This document shows, piece after piece, positions 27,690 to 35,840 of a stretch of DNA of 64,000 nucleotides. Source of the DNA: Duncaniella sp. (GTDB lineage Bacteria > Bacteroidota > Bacteroidia > Bacteroidales > Muribaculaceae); assembly GCA_029060405.1 (NCBI GenBank), contig JAIDUB010000080.1, forward strand, positions 55,911-119,910, in the 5' to 3' direction. Each line of letters starts with the position of its first letter. Position 1 is the first letter of the stretch. Both the position numbers and the translations under genes were made by a program. A model generated the notes under the pieces. That model did not search any database. It was not told where the DNA came from and saw only the letters and a list, made by a program, of their open reading frames with translations.

Positions 27690-29636
27690 ATGAGCTATCT
27701 CAAGTTTGATAAAAACCTCATGATTAATCTGGAGCAGTCTCTACCCAAGGAGATTCTCCGCACTAATCAGTCGGGCGCCTATCACTGCACCACGATAGTA
27801 GACTGCAACACCCGCAAGCAGCACGGCCTGCTGGTGGTGCCTGTACCGGAGCTGGGTAATTCCTGGCATGTACTGCTGTCGTCGCTCGACGTGACCGTAT
27901 ACCAGCACGGCGCCCCGTTTAATCTCGCGCTCCACCGCTACAGCGGCGGCGTGATGAACCCCAACGGCCACAAATACATCCGTGAATTTGACTGCGACAA
28001 TGTGCCCCGCACCACCTATCGCGTGGGCGGTGTGATCCTCACGAAGGATAAGATTTTCAGCTCGAAGGAAAACCGCATTCTCATACGCTATACTCTCGTC
28101 GACGCCCACTCGGCCACCACACTGCGCTTCCGCCCCATCCTCGCATTCCGCGAGGCCAATGAGCTCTGCGTGGCCAACGATGCCCTCAACCCCGCCATTC
28201 CCGAGGTGCCTAACGGCGTGAGCGCATGTCTCTACAACGGCTACCCCACTCTCTACATGCAATTTTCACGCAAGCCCCAGTGGACCTACGATCCCCACTG
28301 GTACAACGGATTCGAGTATGTCAAGGATCTGGAGCGCGGCGTGCCCTATACCGAAGACCTGTGGGTACCCGGTTATTTCGACATACCCATCAAGAAAGGT
28401 GAGTCGATCATCTTCTCGGCCGGCCTGTCGGAAATATCACCCCGCTCGCTCACGAGCATGTATGAGAAAGAAATCACTCAGCGCACATGCCGCAACTCGT
28501 TTTTCAACTGTCTGAAAAACGCCGTGAAGCAGTGCTACCTCGACGAACCCGACGGCATGTATCTTCTCTCAGGTTATCCGTGGGGCAAGATTCTCGCACG
28601 CAACACCTTCATGGCGCTTCCCGGAGCCACCATCGCCATCAACCACAAGGAAGATTTCGAGCGTATCGCCGACTCGGGCATCAAGGCACTCCGCGATTAC
28701 TTCGAGAACGGCAATATGCACGACCGCCTGCTGGGCATCGACCTGCCCGACGTTCCCCTCTGGGCCGTGTGGGCTCTCCAGCAGTATTCCAAAGCCTACG
28801 GCAAGGATGAGACCCGCAAGCGCTACATGCCGGTAATCAAGGAAATCCTCGACTATATACTTGACAACCGCCATCCCCGCATGAAGGTTGACGGCGACGG
28901 CATGGTGTGGATCGAAGGCACCGAGCGTCCGCTATCGTGGATGAATGCCGCGCTTGGAGGTCGCCCCATCGTGCCCCGCACCGGCTATCTCGTGGAGTTC
29001 AACGCGCTGTGGTACAACGCGCTGATGTTTGCCGCCAAGCTGGCCGAAGAAGATCCCAAGGCTGCCGCCGACGCCGCACGCTGGAAAGAGACGGCCGAAA
29101 AGATGGCTCCGAAATACGTCAGCACTTTCCTCAACGACTACGGTTACCTTTACGACTATGTGGTGGGCACATATGCCGATCCGTCGGTTCGCCCCAACAT
29201 GGCAGTGGCTATCGGACTTGACTACTCTCCGCTCGACCGCCGCCAGCGCAAGGGAGTGCTCGACGTGGTTACCCGCGAGCTCCTCACGCCCAAGGGTCTC
29301 CGCACCCTCTCGCCCAAGAGCTACGGTTACCGTCCATTCTACCTCGGCTCGCCCGAGGAGCGCGAGATGGCTCTCCACAACGGTCCCGTACGCCCGTGGC
29401 TGATGGGATTCTATGCCGACGCTTACCTCAAGGTATTCGGCGCAAGCGGCGTGGGCTACATCGACCGCATGCTTATAGGCTTCGAGGACGATCTGAGTCA
29501 GGGTTGCATCGGCTCCCTGTCGCAGCTCTACGACGCCAACCCGCCTTTCAACGGCCGCGGCGCCATAAGCCACGTCACCAACGTGGCCGAAGTGCTACGC
29601 ACGCTCACCACGCTCAAGAAATTCAACATGGACTAA
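27690..29636 (+). CDS. Glycogen debranching enzyme (amylo-alpha-1,6-glucosidase family)
   Basis: 648 residues, cytoplasmic. The N-terminal part (about 1-250) matches the bacterial debranching enzyme N-terminal beta domain (TNQSGAYHCTTIVDCNTRKQ, HGLLVVPVPELG). The C-terminal (alpha/alpha)6 barrel, from about 270, carries GYPWGKILARNTFMALPGAT, DVPLWAVWALQQY and MVWIEG. It removes alpha-1,6 branches during glycogen turnover. It is first in an operon with a glycogen-synthase-like GT and a GH57 enzyme, the order found in Bacteroides glycogen loci. Family GH133 is the likely class. Confidence 0.9.
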   Translation: MSYLKFDKNLMINLEQSLPKEILRTNQSGAYHCTTIVDCNTRKQHGLLVVPVPELGNSWHVLLSSLDVTVYQHGAPFNLALHRYSGGVMNPNGHKYIREFDCDNVPRTTYRVGGVILTKDKIFSSKENRILIRYTLVDAHSATTLRFRPILAFREANELCVANDALNPAIPEVPNGVSACLYNGYPTLYMQFSRKPQWTYDPHWYNGFEYVKDLERGVPYTEDLWVPGYFDIPIKKGESIIFSAGLSEISPRSLTSMYEKEITQRTCRNSFFNCLKNAVKQCYLDEPDGMYLLSGYPWGKILARNTFMALPGATIAINHKEDFERIADSGIKALRDYFENGNMHDRLLGIDLPDVPLWAVWALQQYSKAYGKDETRKRYMPVIKEILDYILDNRHPRMKVDGDGMVWIEGTERPLSWMNAALGGRPIVPRTGYLVEFNALWYNALMFAAKLAEEDPKAAADAARWKETAEKMAPKYVSTFLNDYGYLYDYVVGTYADPSVRPNMAVAIGLDYSPLDRRQRKGVLDVVTRELLTPKGLRTLSPKSYGYRPFYLGSPEEREMALHNGPVRPWLMGFYADAYLKVFGASGVGYIDRMLIGFEDDLSQGCIGSLSQLYDANPPFNGRGAISHVTNVAEVLRTLTTLKKFNMD

Positions 29637-29658
29637 TCACTCTCTCATTTCCTGACAT

Positions 29659-30918
29659 ATGAAAGCATTAATGTTCGGATGGGAATTCCCACCTCATATC
29701 CTCGGCGGACTCGGAACCGCCAGCTACGGTCTCACTAAGGGAATGTGGGAGTGTGGCGACATGGACATTACATTTGTTATCCCCAAGCCCTTCGGTGACG
29801 AAGAGAAACACTTCGCCAACATCATAGGAATGTCGCAGGTGCCTATCGCATGGCGCGACGTAGACCGCGACTATGTGGAGCAGCGCATCGGCAAGCTCAT
29901 GAGCCCCGAGCTCTACTACCGCCTGCGCGACCACATCTATGCCGATTTCAACTACATGCGCACCAACGATCTGGGCTGTCTTGAATTTTCGGGCCGCTAC
30001 CCCGACAATCTTGTGGAGGAAATCAACAACTACTCGATATGCGCAGGCGTGATCGCCCGCACTCTCGACTTCGACATCATCCACTCCCACGACTGGCTCA
30101 CATATCCCGCCGGCATCCATGCCAAGCAGGTTACGGGCAAACCGCTGGTGATACATGTTCACGCCACGGAATTTGACCGCTCGCGAGGGAAACCCAATCC
30201 CACCGTGTTCGGTATCGAAAAAGACGGCATGAACAATGCCGACCATATCATCACAGTGTCAAATCTCACCCGCGACACCGTGATCAACAATTACGGTATC
30301 GATCCGGCCAAAGTCACCACCGTACACAACGCCGTGACTCCACTCACCCCCGAGCAGATGGATGTTCACCCCACGAAGCCGAAGGAAAAAGTAGTGACCT
30401 TCCTCGGTCGAATCACCATGCAGAAAGGCCCCGAATATTTCGTGGAGGCTGCTGCAAAGGTGCTCAAGAACAACCATAACGTGCGCTTCGTCATGGCCGG
30501 CAGCGGCGACATGATGGACAAGATGATCAATCTTGCAGCCGAGCGCGGTATCGCCGACCGATTCCATTTCCCCGGCTTCCAAAAAGGCAAGCAGGTATAT
30601 GAGATGCTCAAGGCTTCCGACGTATACGTGATGCCTTCGGTATCGGAACCCTTCGGTATCTCGCCGCTCGAGGCGATGCAGATGGGAGTGCCCTCGATCA
30701 TCTCCAAGCAGAGCGGTTGCGCCGAGATTCTCAACAACGTCATCAAGACCGACTACTGGGACATCGACGCCATGGCCGACGCCATCAACTCCATCGTGAC
30801 CTATCCCGCGATGTACAATCAGCTCCGCGAGGACGGTCTGGCCGAGGTCAACCAGATCACATGGGACAAGGCCGGTAAGAAAGTAATCGACATCTACAAC
30901 AAAGTCATCAACAAATAA
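29659..30918 (+). CDS. Glycogen-synthase-like glycosyltransferase (GT4/GT5 fold)
   Basis: 419 residues, soluble. N-terminal FGWEFPPHILGGLGTASYGL is the donor-side K/G-x-GGL motif of starch and glycogen synthases. HSHDWLTYPAGIHAK, VIHVHATEFDRSRG and VSNLTRDTVINNYG follow, and the C-terminal half has FLGRITMQKGPEYFVEAAAK and the donor-binding PSVSEPFGISPLEAMQMGVP. It most likely extends alpha-1,4-glucan from a nucleotide sugar. It begins 22 bases after the debranching enzyme and 54 before the GH57 gene; no promoter between them, so one operon. Donor (UDP- or ADP-glucose) cannot be told from sequence alone. Confidence 0.88.
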   Translation: MKALMFGWEFPPHILGGLGTASYGLTKGMWECGDMDITFVIPKPFGDEEKHFANIIGMSQVPIAWRDVDRDYVEQRIGKLMSPELYYRLRDHIYADFNYMRTNDLGCLEFSGRYPDNLVEEINNYSICAGVIARTLDFDIIHSHDWLTYPAGIHAKQVTGKPLVIHVHATEFDRSRGKPNPTVFGIEKDGMNNADHIITVSNLTRDTVINNYGIDPAKVTTVHNAVTPLTPEQMDVHPTKPKEKVVTFLGRITMQKGPEYFVEAAAKVLKNNHNVRFVMAGSGDMMDKMINLAAERGIADRFHFPGFQKGKQVYEMLKASDVYVMPSVSEPFGISPLEAMQMGVPSIISKQSGCAEILNNVIKTDYWDIDAMADAINSIVTYPAMYNQLREDGLAEVNQITWDKAGKKVIDIYNKVINK

Positions 30919-30972
30919 CCCTAAACATCCACCCGGTGGCTCGGTCACCACATAAATATATCCAACGAAATC

Positions 30973-32472
30973 ATGAAAGCAATTTGTTTCTATTTTCAGA
31001 TTCATCAGCCATTCCGCCTGAAAAGATACCGCTTCTTCGATATAGGCAACGATCATTACTACTACGATGACTTTGCCAACGACGACATAATCACCCGCAT
31101 CGCCCAGCGCAGCTACATCCCCGCAGCCGAGACACTGCTGCAGATGATCGAGGAGAGCAACGGCAAGTTCAAGTGCGCCATCTCGGTTACGGGTACCGCC
31201 TTGGAGCAGTTTGAGCAATATGTACCCGAATTCATCGACCTGCTCAAGAAGCTCGCCGACACAGGTTGCGTGGAATTCCTCGCCGAGACCAACAGCCACT
31301 CGCTCGCATCGCTCAATGATCCCGAGGAATTTGCCATTCAGGTAAGAAACCACGACATGAAGATCGAGCGTCTTTTCGGTCAGAAAACCAAAGTGCTCCG
31401 CAACACCGAGCTCATATACTGCGACGAAATGGCTCCCCAGATTCTGGGCATGGGCTACAAGGGCGTGATCACCGAAGGCGCCAAGCACATACTCGGATGG
31501 AAGTCGCCCAACTACGTATATTGCGCCGCTTCGGCTCCCAAGCTCAAGATACTGCTGAAAAACGACAAGTTCAGCGACGACATCTCGCTCCGCTTCAGCA
31601 ATCCTCAGTGGGATCAGTATCCCCTCAACGCCGATACCTACATCAACTGGATCGCCGACACTCCCGCCGAGGAGCAGATCATCAACCTGTTCATGAACAT
31701 GGAGGTATTCGGTGATTTCCAGCCCCGCGAGACAGGCATATTCCAGTTCCTCGCAGCCCTACCCCGCTTCGCTCAGGAAAGAGGCGTGGAATTCTGGACT
31801 CCCTCAACCGCCATCGCCAAGCTGAAACCGGTAGCCGAACTTTCAGTCATGCACCCCATCTCTTGGTCCGACGAAGCCCGCGATACCTCGGCATGGCTCG
31901 GCAACAAGCTTCAAAACGAGGCTTTCAACAAGCTCTACTCCGTGGCTGAGCGCGTGCGTCTGTGCGACGACCGCCGCTTGAAACTCGACTGGGAACGCCT
32001 TCAGTCAGCTGACCACTTCTTCTACATGTCGACCAAGCATATGGCCGACGGTACGGCACATGCGGCATTCTCTCCCTACGAGACTCCTTTCCAAGCATTC
32101 ACCAACTACATGAATGTGCTTGCCGACTTCATAGTCCGCGTCGAGGAGCAATATCCCCTGTCGATCGAAAATGAGGAGCTCAACGCCCTGCTTACCACCA
32201 TCCGCAATCAGGCTACCGAAATCGAAGCCCTCACCAAGGAGACCGAATCGATGCGCAAGAATATCGAGCACTTCAACGACGAGCTGAAGGCTGCCCCTGC
32301 GGTGGAAGCTCCTGCTGAAAAGGCCGAAAAGAAAGCCGAGAAGAAAGCCGAGAAAAAGCCGGCAGCCAAGAAAGCTCCCGCAAAAAAAGCGGAGAAAGCC
32401 AAAAAGCCCGCGGCAAAAAAAGCCGCCAAAAAGGAGGCCGCCCCTGAAAAAACCGAAGGAGAAACAAAGTAA
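30973..32472 (+). CDS. GH57 alpha-glucan hydrolase/transferase with lysine-alanine-rich tail
   Basis: 499 residues. The GH57 catalytic domain spans about 1-400: YFQIHQPFRLKRYRFF (motif 1), LAETNSHSLASL (motif 2), RNTELIYCDEM (probable nucleophile Glu) and MNMEVFGDF (probable acid Asp). After residue 400 a predicted coiled coil (LLTTIRNQATEIEALTKETE) leads into about 60 residues composed almost wholly of Lys, Ala, Glu and Pro in AEKKA/AAKKA repeats, ending TEGETK. This tail is not part of the usual GH57 fold. It is the third gene of the glycogen operon, so a role in glycogen breakdown or remodelling is inferred. Confidence 0.88.
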   Translation: MKAICFYFQIHQPFRLKRYRFFDIGNDHYYYDDFANDDIITRIAQRSYIPAAETLLQMIEESNGKFKCAISVTGTALEQFEQYVPEFIDLLKKLADTGCVEFLAETNSHSLASLNDPEEFAIQVRNHDMKIERLFGQKTKVLRNTELIYCDEMAPQILGMGYKGVITEGAKHILGWKSPNYVYCAASAPKLKILLKNDKFSDDISLRFSNPQWDQYPLNADTYINWIADTPAEEQIINLFMNMEVFGDFQPRETGIFQFLAALPRFAQERGVEFWTPSTAIAKLKPVAELSVMHPISWSDEARDTSAWLGNKLQNEAFNKLYSVAERVRLCDDRRLKLDWERLQSADHFFYMSTKHMADGTAHAAFSPYETPFQAFTNYMNVLADFIVRVEEQYPLSIENEELNALLTTIRNQATEIEALTKETESMRKNIEHFNDELKAAPAVEAPAEKAEKKAEKKAEKKPAAKKAPAKKAEKAKKPAAKKAAKKEAAPEKTEGETK

Positions 32473-32533
32473 TATAACATCCAATCCCACCCGTGAGGGC
32501 CTGCCGTAACCGACAGGCTCTCATTTTACGCTA

Positions 32534-33301
32534 ATGAACCGAAAAGTAATATTCATCACCGGAGGCTCCACCGGAATAGGCGCGGCTTCGGTAAGGCTCT
32601 TTGCCAACCGGGGCTGGAACGTATCGTTCATGGATATTGACACTGACGAGGCTGAGCGACTGATGGCTACCTCAGGTCATGACGGGCAGATACTGTTCAC
32701 GCCGGGCAATACTCGCTCTCGCTCCGATATCGATGCTACCATCGAAGCCACCCTGTCACGCTGGGGAAGGCTCGACAGCGTGTTTGCCAACGCCGGCATC
32801 CACCGCCGCAACACGCTGCTCGACATCACCGACGAGGAACTTGACCTGATGATTGACACCAATATCCGCGGCACGGTCAACACCCTGCGCGCGGCCGTGC
32901 CCCGCATTATCGCATCGGGAGGCGGCACGGTGGTGATCAATGTCAGCGACCAGTGGTATGTAGGCAAGCCCCATAGTTTCGGCTACGGGCTCACCAAAGG
33001 TGCGCTCGGACAGATCACCCGCTCGCTTGCTCTTGACCTCGGCCCGCAGGGAGTGAGGGTCAATGCCGTGTGTGCCGGTACGGTACGCACCCCGCTCGTC
33101 GATAATCTTTTCAAGAAATATGAAGCCGAAGGCCGCGGCTCAGCACGCGAGTTCTGGGAGGAGGAAAACTCCCTCTACATGCGCGGCCGCGTGGGCGAGC
33201 CCGACGAGATAGCGCGCCTTGTGTATTTCCTCGCCTCCGACGAGTCATCATTCTGCACCGGCGGACATTTCCTCGCCGACGGCGGACTGGTGGCCGGTTA
33301 A
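32534..33301 (+). CDS. Short-chain dehydrogenase/reductase (SDR)
   Basis: 255 residues, classical SDR. The cofactor loop TGGSTGIG is at about 9-16, NAG at about 87-89, and the catalytic Ser138, Tyr151 and Lys155 are in VSDQWY and YGLTKGA. The C-terminal GGHFLADGG is also typical. Asp37-Asp39 after the second strand (MDIDTDEAE) favours NAD(H) over NADP(H). The substrate is unknown. It starts 61 bases after the GH57 stop with a small GC-rich hairpin between (GAGGGCCTGCCG...CGGCAGGCTCTC), so it may be independently transcribed. Confidence 0.85.
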   Translation: MNRKVIFITGGSTGIGAASVRLFANRGWNVSFMDIDTDEAERLMATSGHDGQILFTPGNTRSRSDIDATIEATLSRWGRLDSVFANAGIHRRNTLLDITDEELDLMIDTNIRGTVNTLRAAVPRIIASGGGTVVINVSDQWYVGKPHSFGYGLTKGALGQITRSLALDLGPQGVRVNAVCAGTVRTPLVDNLFKKYEAEGRGSAREFWEEENSLYMRGRVGEPDEIARLVYFLASDESSFCTGGHFLADGGLVAG

Positions 33302-33328
33302 CAAATCAAAAAAACATAAATACATCTT

Positions 33329-34189
33329 ATGATCATGAATAAAATATCACATTTCCTTTTCACGGCAATCATGCTTGTAGTCATGACAGCCTGCAATACT
33401 GACCGCTTCGACGCCCGTCTTTTCTCCGTAGATGTCCCCACCGGATACACACCCGAAGATATCGACACATCCATATCAGAAATCGTGAGCGTACAGCTCA
33501 CCGCTCTTGACGACAAGAGCACTTTGGTGGTGATGGCATTCCCGTTTGCGGGCAACCCGGAGATAGTGCTTTACAACCAGACTCTCGGCGGAGCCAATCC
33601 GGCCCTCTCCAATATGACCTATGCGGCAGGAGGAGTAAGCACATTTGATTTCGGCGACCGCAAGGGTAGCGAAATCGCCATGTCAGGCATTATCGACGAC
33701 ATAAGCGTCAATGGCAAAGCTTATTGCTTCCTCAGCGACGGATGCACATTTTTCGTCTACAGTCTTGCAAAAGACTCAGTCGACGGCGACATCGACCGCA
33801 AAGTCATCGAGAGCATCAAGGTCAACGAAAAAGCCATGGAGGAATTTGACTCCGAAAAGCGCGTCGACACCGTGGCTGCGCTGGCACGACTGAATATTCC
33901 CGTACCTGTGGATGAAGTTACCACATGGTCGGAAATAAAGGTGAACCATGCAGCTAAAGAACTCATACTCATAATGACACTGGACGGAACGGCCGATGAT
34001 TACGGCGACATCAACGGCACATTCGCCTCAATGCACGACGGTATGGCTGCAAATCTTAAAGCCAACCGTGAGACAGACTGGCTCATACTCGTACCCTCCG
34101 ATGAAAACTACACCCTTGGCTACGACTACATCACGTCCGACGGCACCCTGCTCGGCACCCTCCGCTTTACCCCCGATGAATTGAAGTAA
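33329..34189 (+). CDS. Lipoprotein, member of a tandem paralogue pair (copy A)
   Basis: 286 residues with a lipoprotein signal peptide; the lipobox VVMTAC places the lipidated Cys near residue 22. A second in-frame ATG at 33335 is an equally good start. The mature part aligns with the next gene over its full length: shared LYNQT, NMTY, FDF, NGK-YCF and DRKVIESI segments and the final YDY...DGT.L..(R/I).(F/Y)(T/S)P(D/E)E. I do not recognise the family; a membrane-anchored periplasmic protein with an alpha/beta fold is inferred. It follows the SDR gene by 27 bases. Confidence 0.75.
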   Translation: MIMNKISHFLFTAIMLVVMTACNTDRFDARLFSVDVPTGYTPEDIDTSISEIVSVQLTALDDKSTLVVMAFPFAGNPEIVLYNQTLGGANPALSNMTYAAGGVSTFDFGDRKGSEIAMSGIIDDISVNGKAYCFLSDGCTFFVYSLAKDSVDGDIDRKVIESIKVNEKAMEEFDSEKRVDTVAALARLNIPVPVDEVTTWSEIKVNHAAKELILIMTLDGTADDYGDINGTFASMHDGMAANLKANRETDWLILVPSDENYTLGYDYITSDGTLLGTLRFTPDELK

Positions 34190-34203
34190 CCTGATTCTGA
34201 CAT

Positions 34204-35103
34204 ATGAAATCAATTTCCAAATTTCTTGCATTGATCGGAATAGGCACGGCCATAGGTTGCACTCCCAAAAACGGGCAACAGTTTGACGCCACATATTTAT
34301 CGGTCGAAGTACCCTATGGATTTTTTTCCGAAGAAACTACCCAAAAAGGTTCGTCGGTAATAAAGATCGTGCGTCTGATGACTGAGGGCAACAAACATGA
34401 ATTTGCCATAATGTCAGAACCATTTATCGAGGATCCGTCGCTTATGTTATATAATCAGACTATAGGTAAACAAAATCCCACCTTCCTGAACATGACCTAT
34501 CCTACCGCTGAAGTCACACCCTTTGACTTCAACGGCAGGAGCGGCTATGAAATCTCAATGGAAGGAGATATACAGGGTATGAAAATGAACGGCAAAGGAT
34601 ATTGCTTCAATGCCGGAGGCGGTACTTTTGTCGTATACTGTTTATCTCGCGACAAACATGATCCCGACCTTGACCGGAAAGTAATCGAAAGCATTATACC
34701 CAATAAGGGCCATATCGCCAACTTTGATTCAAGAAAGAAGGTCGAATATGCTGAAGACATGGTAACTAACGGTGGGACAGTCATCGAAAATGAGTTATAT
34801 TCCCGCACCGGGGTTGAGATAGACCATGACGGAAAAGAAATCATTTACAAGTATACTATAGCAGGTGACTTGTCAAAGATAACTGACAGCGATGAGCGCA
34901 ACGCCATCACCGGACAAATCATCGAAATATTGAATAATGAAAGACATGCCACCCTTGATTGGCTGAAAGAATCATACAACCTTCGTCCTCATATCACAAT
35001 ACCTGTAAATGAAGGATATGCTATCACATATGACTATCAGACCTACGATGGCACATATTTATGCCGCATATCTTATTCACCTGAAGAAATCAAAGGAGAA
35101 TAG
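34204..35103 (+). CDS. Lipoprotein, tandem paralogue (copy B)
   Basis: 299 residues; the lipobox GTAIGC gives a lipidated Cys at residue 19. It is clearly homologous to the preceding gene but well diverged, and it is AT-richer (AAA, ATA and TTT codons are frequent), which suggests either an older duplication with different drift or arrival from another strain. It begins 14 bases after copy A and is likely in the same operon. Function unknown; the pair may act together in the envelope. No Cys pairs or enzymatic motif are visible in the mature part. Confidence 0.75.
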   Translation: MKSISKFLALIGIGTAIGCTPKNGQQFDATYLSVEVPYGFFSEETTQKGSSVIKIVRLMTEGNKHEFAIMSEPFIEDPSLMLYNQTIGKQNPTFLNMTYPTAEVTPFDFNGRSGYEISMEGDIQGMKMNGKGYCFNAGGGTFVVYCLSRDKHDPDLDRKVIESIIPNKGHIANFDSRKKVEYAEDMVTNGGTVIENELYSRTGVEIDHDGKEIIYKYTIAGDLSKITDSDERNAITGQIIEILNNERHATLDWLKESYNLRPHITIPVNEGYAITYDYQTYDGTYLCRISYSPEEIKGE

Positions 35104-35132
35104 TAAACTCCATATGATATTATCATTACACT

Positions 35133-35222
35133 TAATCCCTAAAACCCCAAGCCTAATCCCTAATCCCTAATCCCTAAAACCTAAAACCTATAACCTACTC
35201 CCTATAACCTAAAACCTAAAAA
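35133..35222. repeat. Telomere-like CCTAAAA / CCTAATC heptad repeat
   Basis: About a dozen imperfect tandem units of 7-8 bases (CCTAATC, CCTAAAA, CCTATAA) fill the gap between the lipoprotein operon and tsaC. The same unit family is expanded at 43995-44256. No coding content; the -7 box of tsaC follows directly. Confidence 0.8.
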
Positions 35223-35267
35223 AAATTATTACCTTTGTAGCGTAGCTCCACATTTTTACTCTTTGAT

Positions 35268-35840
35268 ATGACATATTCGCAAGACGATCTTGAAGCAGCA
35301 CTCTCAGCGCTCAGGCGCGGAGGCGTGATACTATACCCCACCGATACGGTGTGGGGTATAGGGTGTGACGCCACCGATAAAGAGGCTGTAGAGCGGATAT
35401 TCCGTATCAAGCGGCGAGCCGACAGTAAAGCGATGCTGTCGCTGATCGACAGCCCCGAATCTCTTGAAAGCTTCGTTGAGCCCGAGGCCGTGGCTGCTGC
35501 CACAGCGCTCATTGACCCTGAGCGACCTACTACGGTGATATATCCGGGCGTGACAGGAATAGCCCCGGGTCTTGTGGCCGACGACGGCTCGGCAGGATTC
35601 CGCATAAGCCGTGCGGATTTCTCACGCCAACTGTGCATGCAACTCGGGCACCCGGTCGTATCGACATCGGCCAACATAAGCGGCCGCCCCGCTCCCGCCA
35701 TATTTTCTGAAATAAGCGACGAAATCAAGGCCGCGGTCGATTATGTGGTGATCCACGGCCGTGACACCCAAGTGGCAGCGACACCTTCCCGCATTGTAAA
35801 ATTCAACCCCGACGGCACGGTAGCCGTGATACGCCCATGA
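35268..35840 (+). CDS. tsaC: L-threonylcarbamoyladenylate synthase (YrdC/Sua5 family)
   Basis: 190 residues. It makes threonylcarbamoyl-AMP from Thr, bicarbonate and ATP, the first step of the t6A37 modification of ANN-decoding tRNAs. Typical motifs are ILYPTDTVWGIGCDA (substrate pocket), KRRADSKAM (the K-R-x-x-x-K signature), STSANISGRPAP and SRIVKF. It is the short single-domain form without the Sua5 C-terminal domain. A -7 box TACCTTTG (35230-35237) lies 30 bases upstream. The stop overlaps the ClC start by 4 nt (ATGA), so the two are translationally coupled. Confidence 0.92.
   Translation: MTYSQDDLEAALSALRRGGVILYPTDTVWGIGCDATDKEAVERIFRIKRRADSKAMLSLIDSPESLESFVEPEAVAAATALIDPERPTTVIYPGVTGIAPGLVADDGSAGFRISRADFSRQLCMQLGHPVVSTSANISGRPAPAIFSEISDEIKAAVDYVVIHGRDTQVAATPSRIVKFNPDGTVAVIRP

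Noticed and set aside
30259..31488. 409-codon minus-strand frame across the glycogen GT/GH57 junction
   Set aside because: Covers two well-supported plus-strand genes and their gap; shadow composition.
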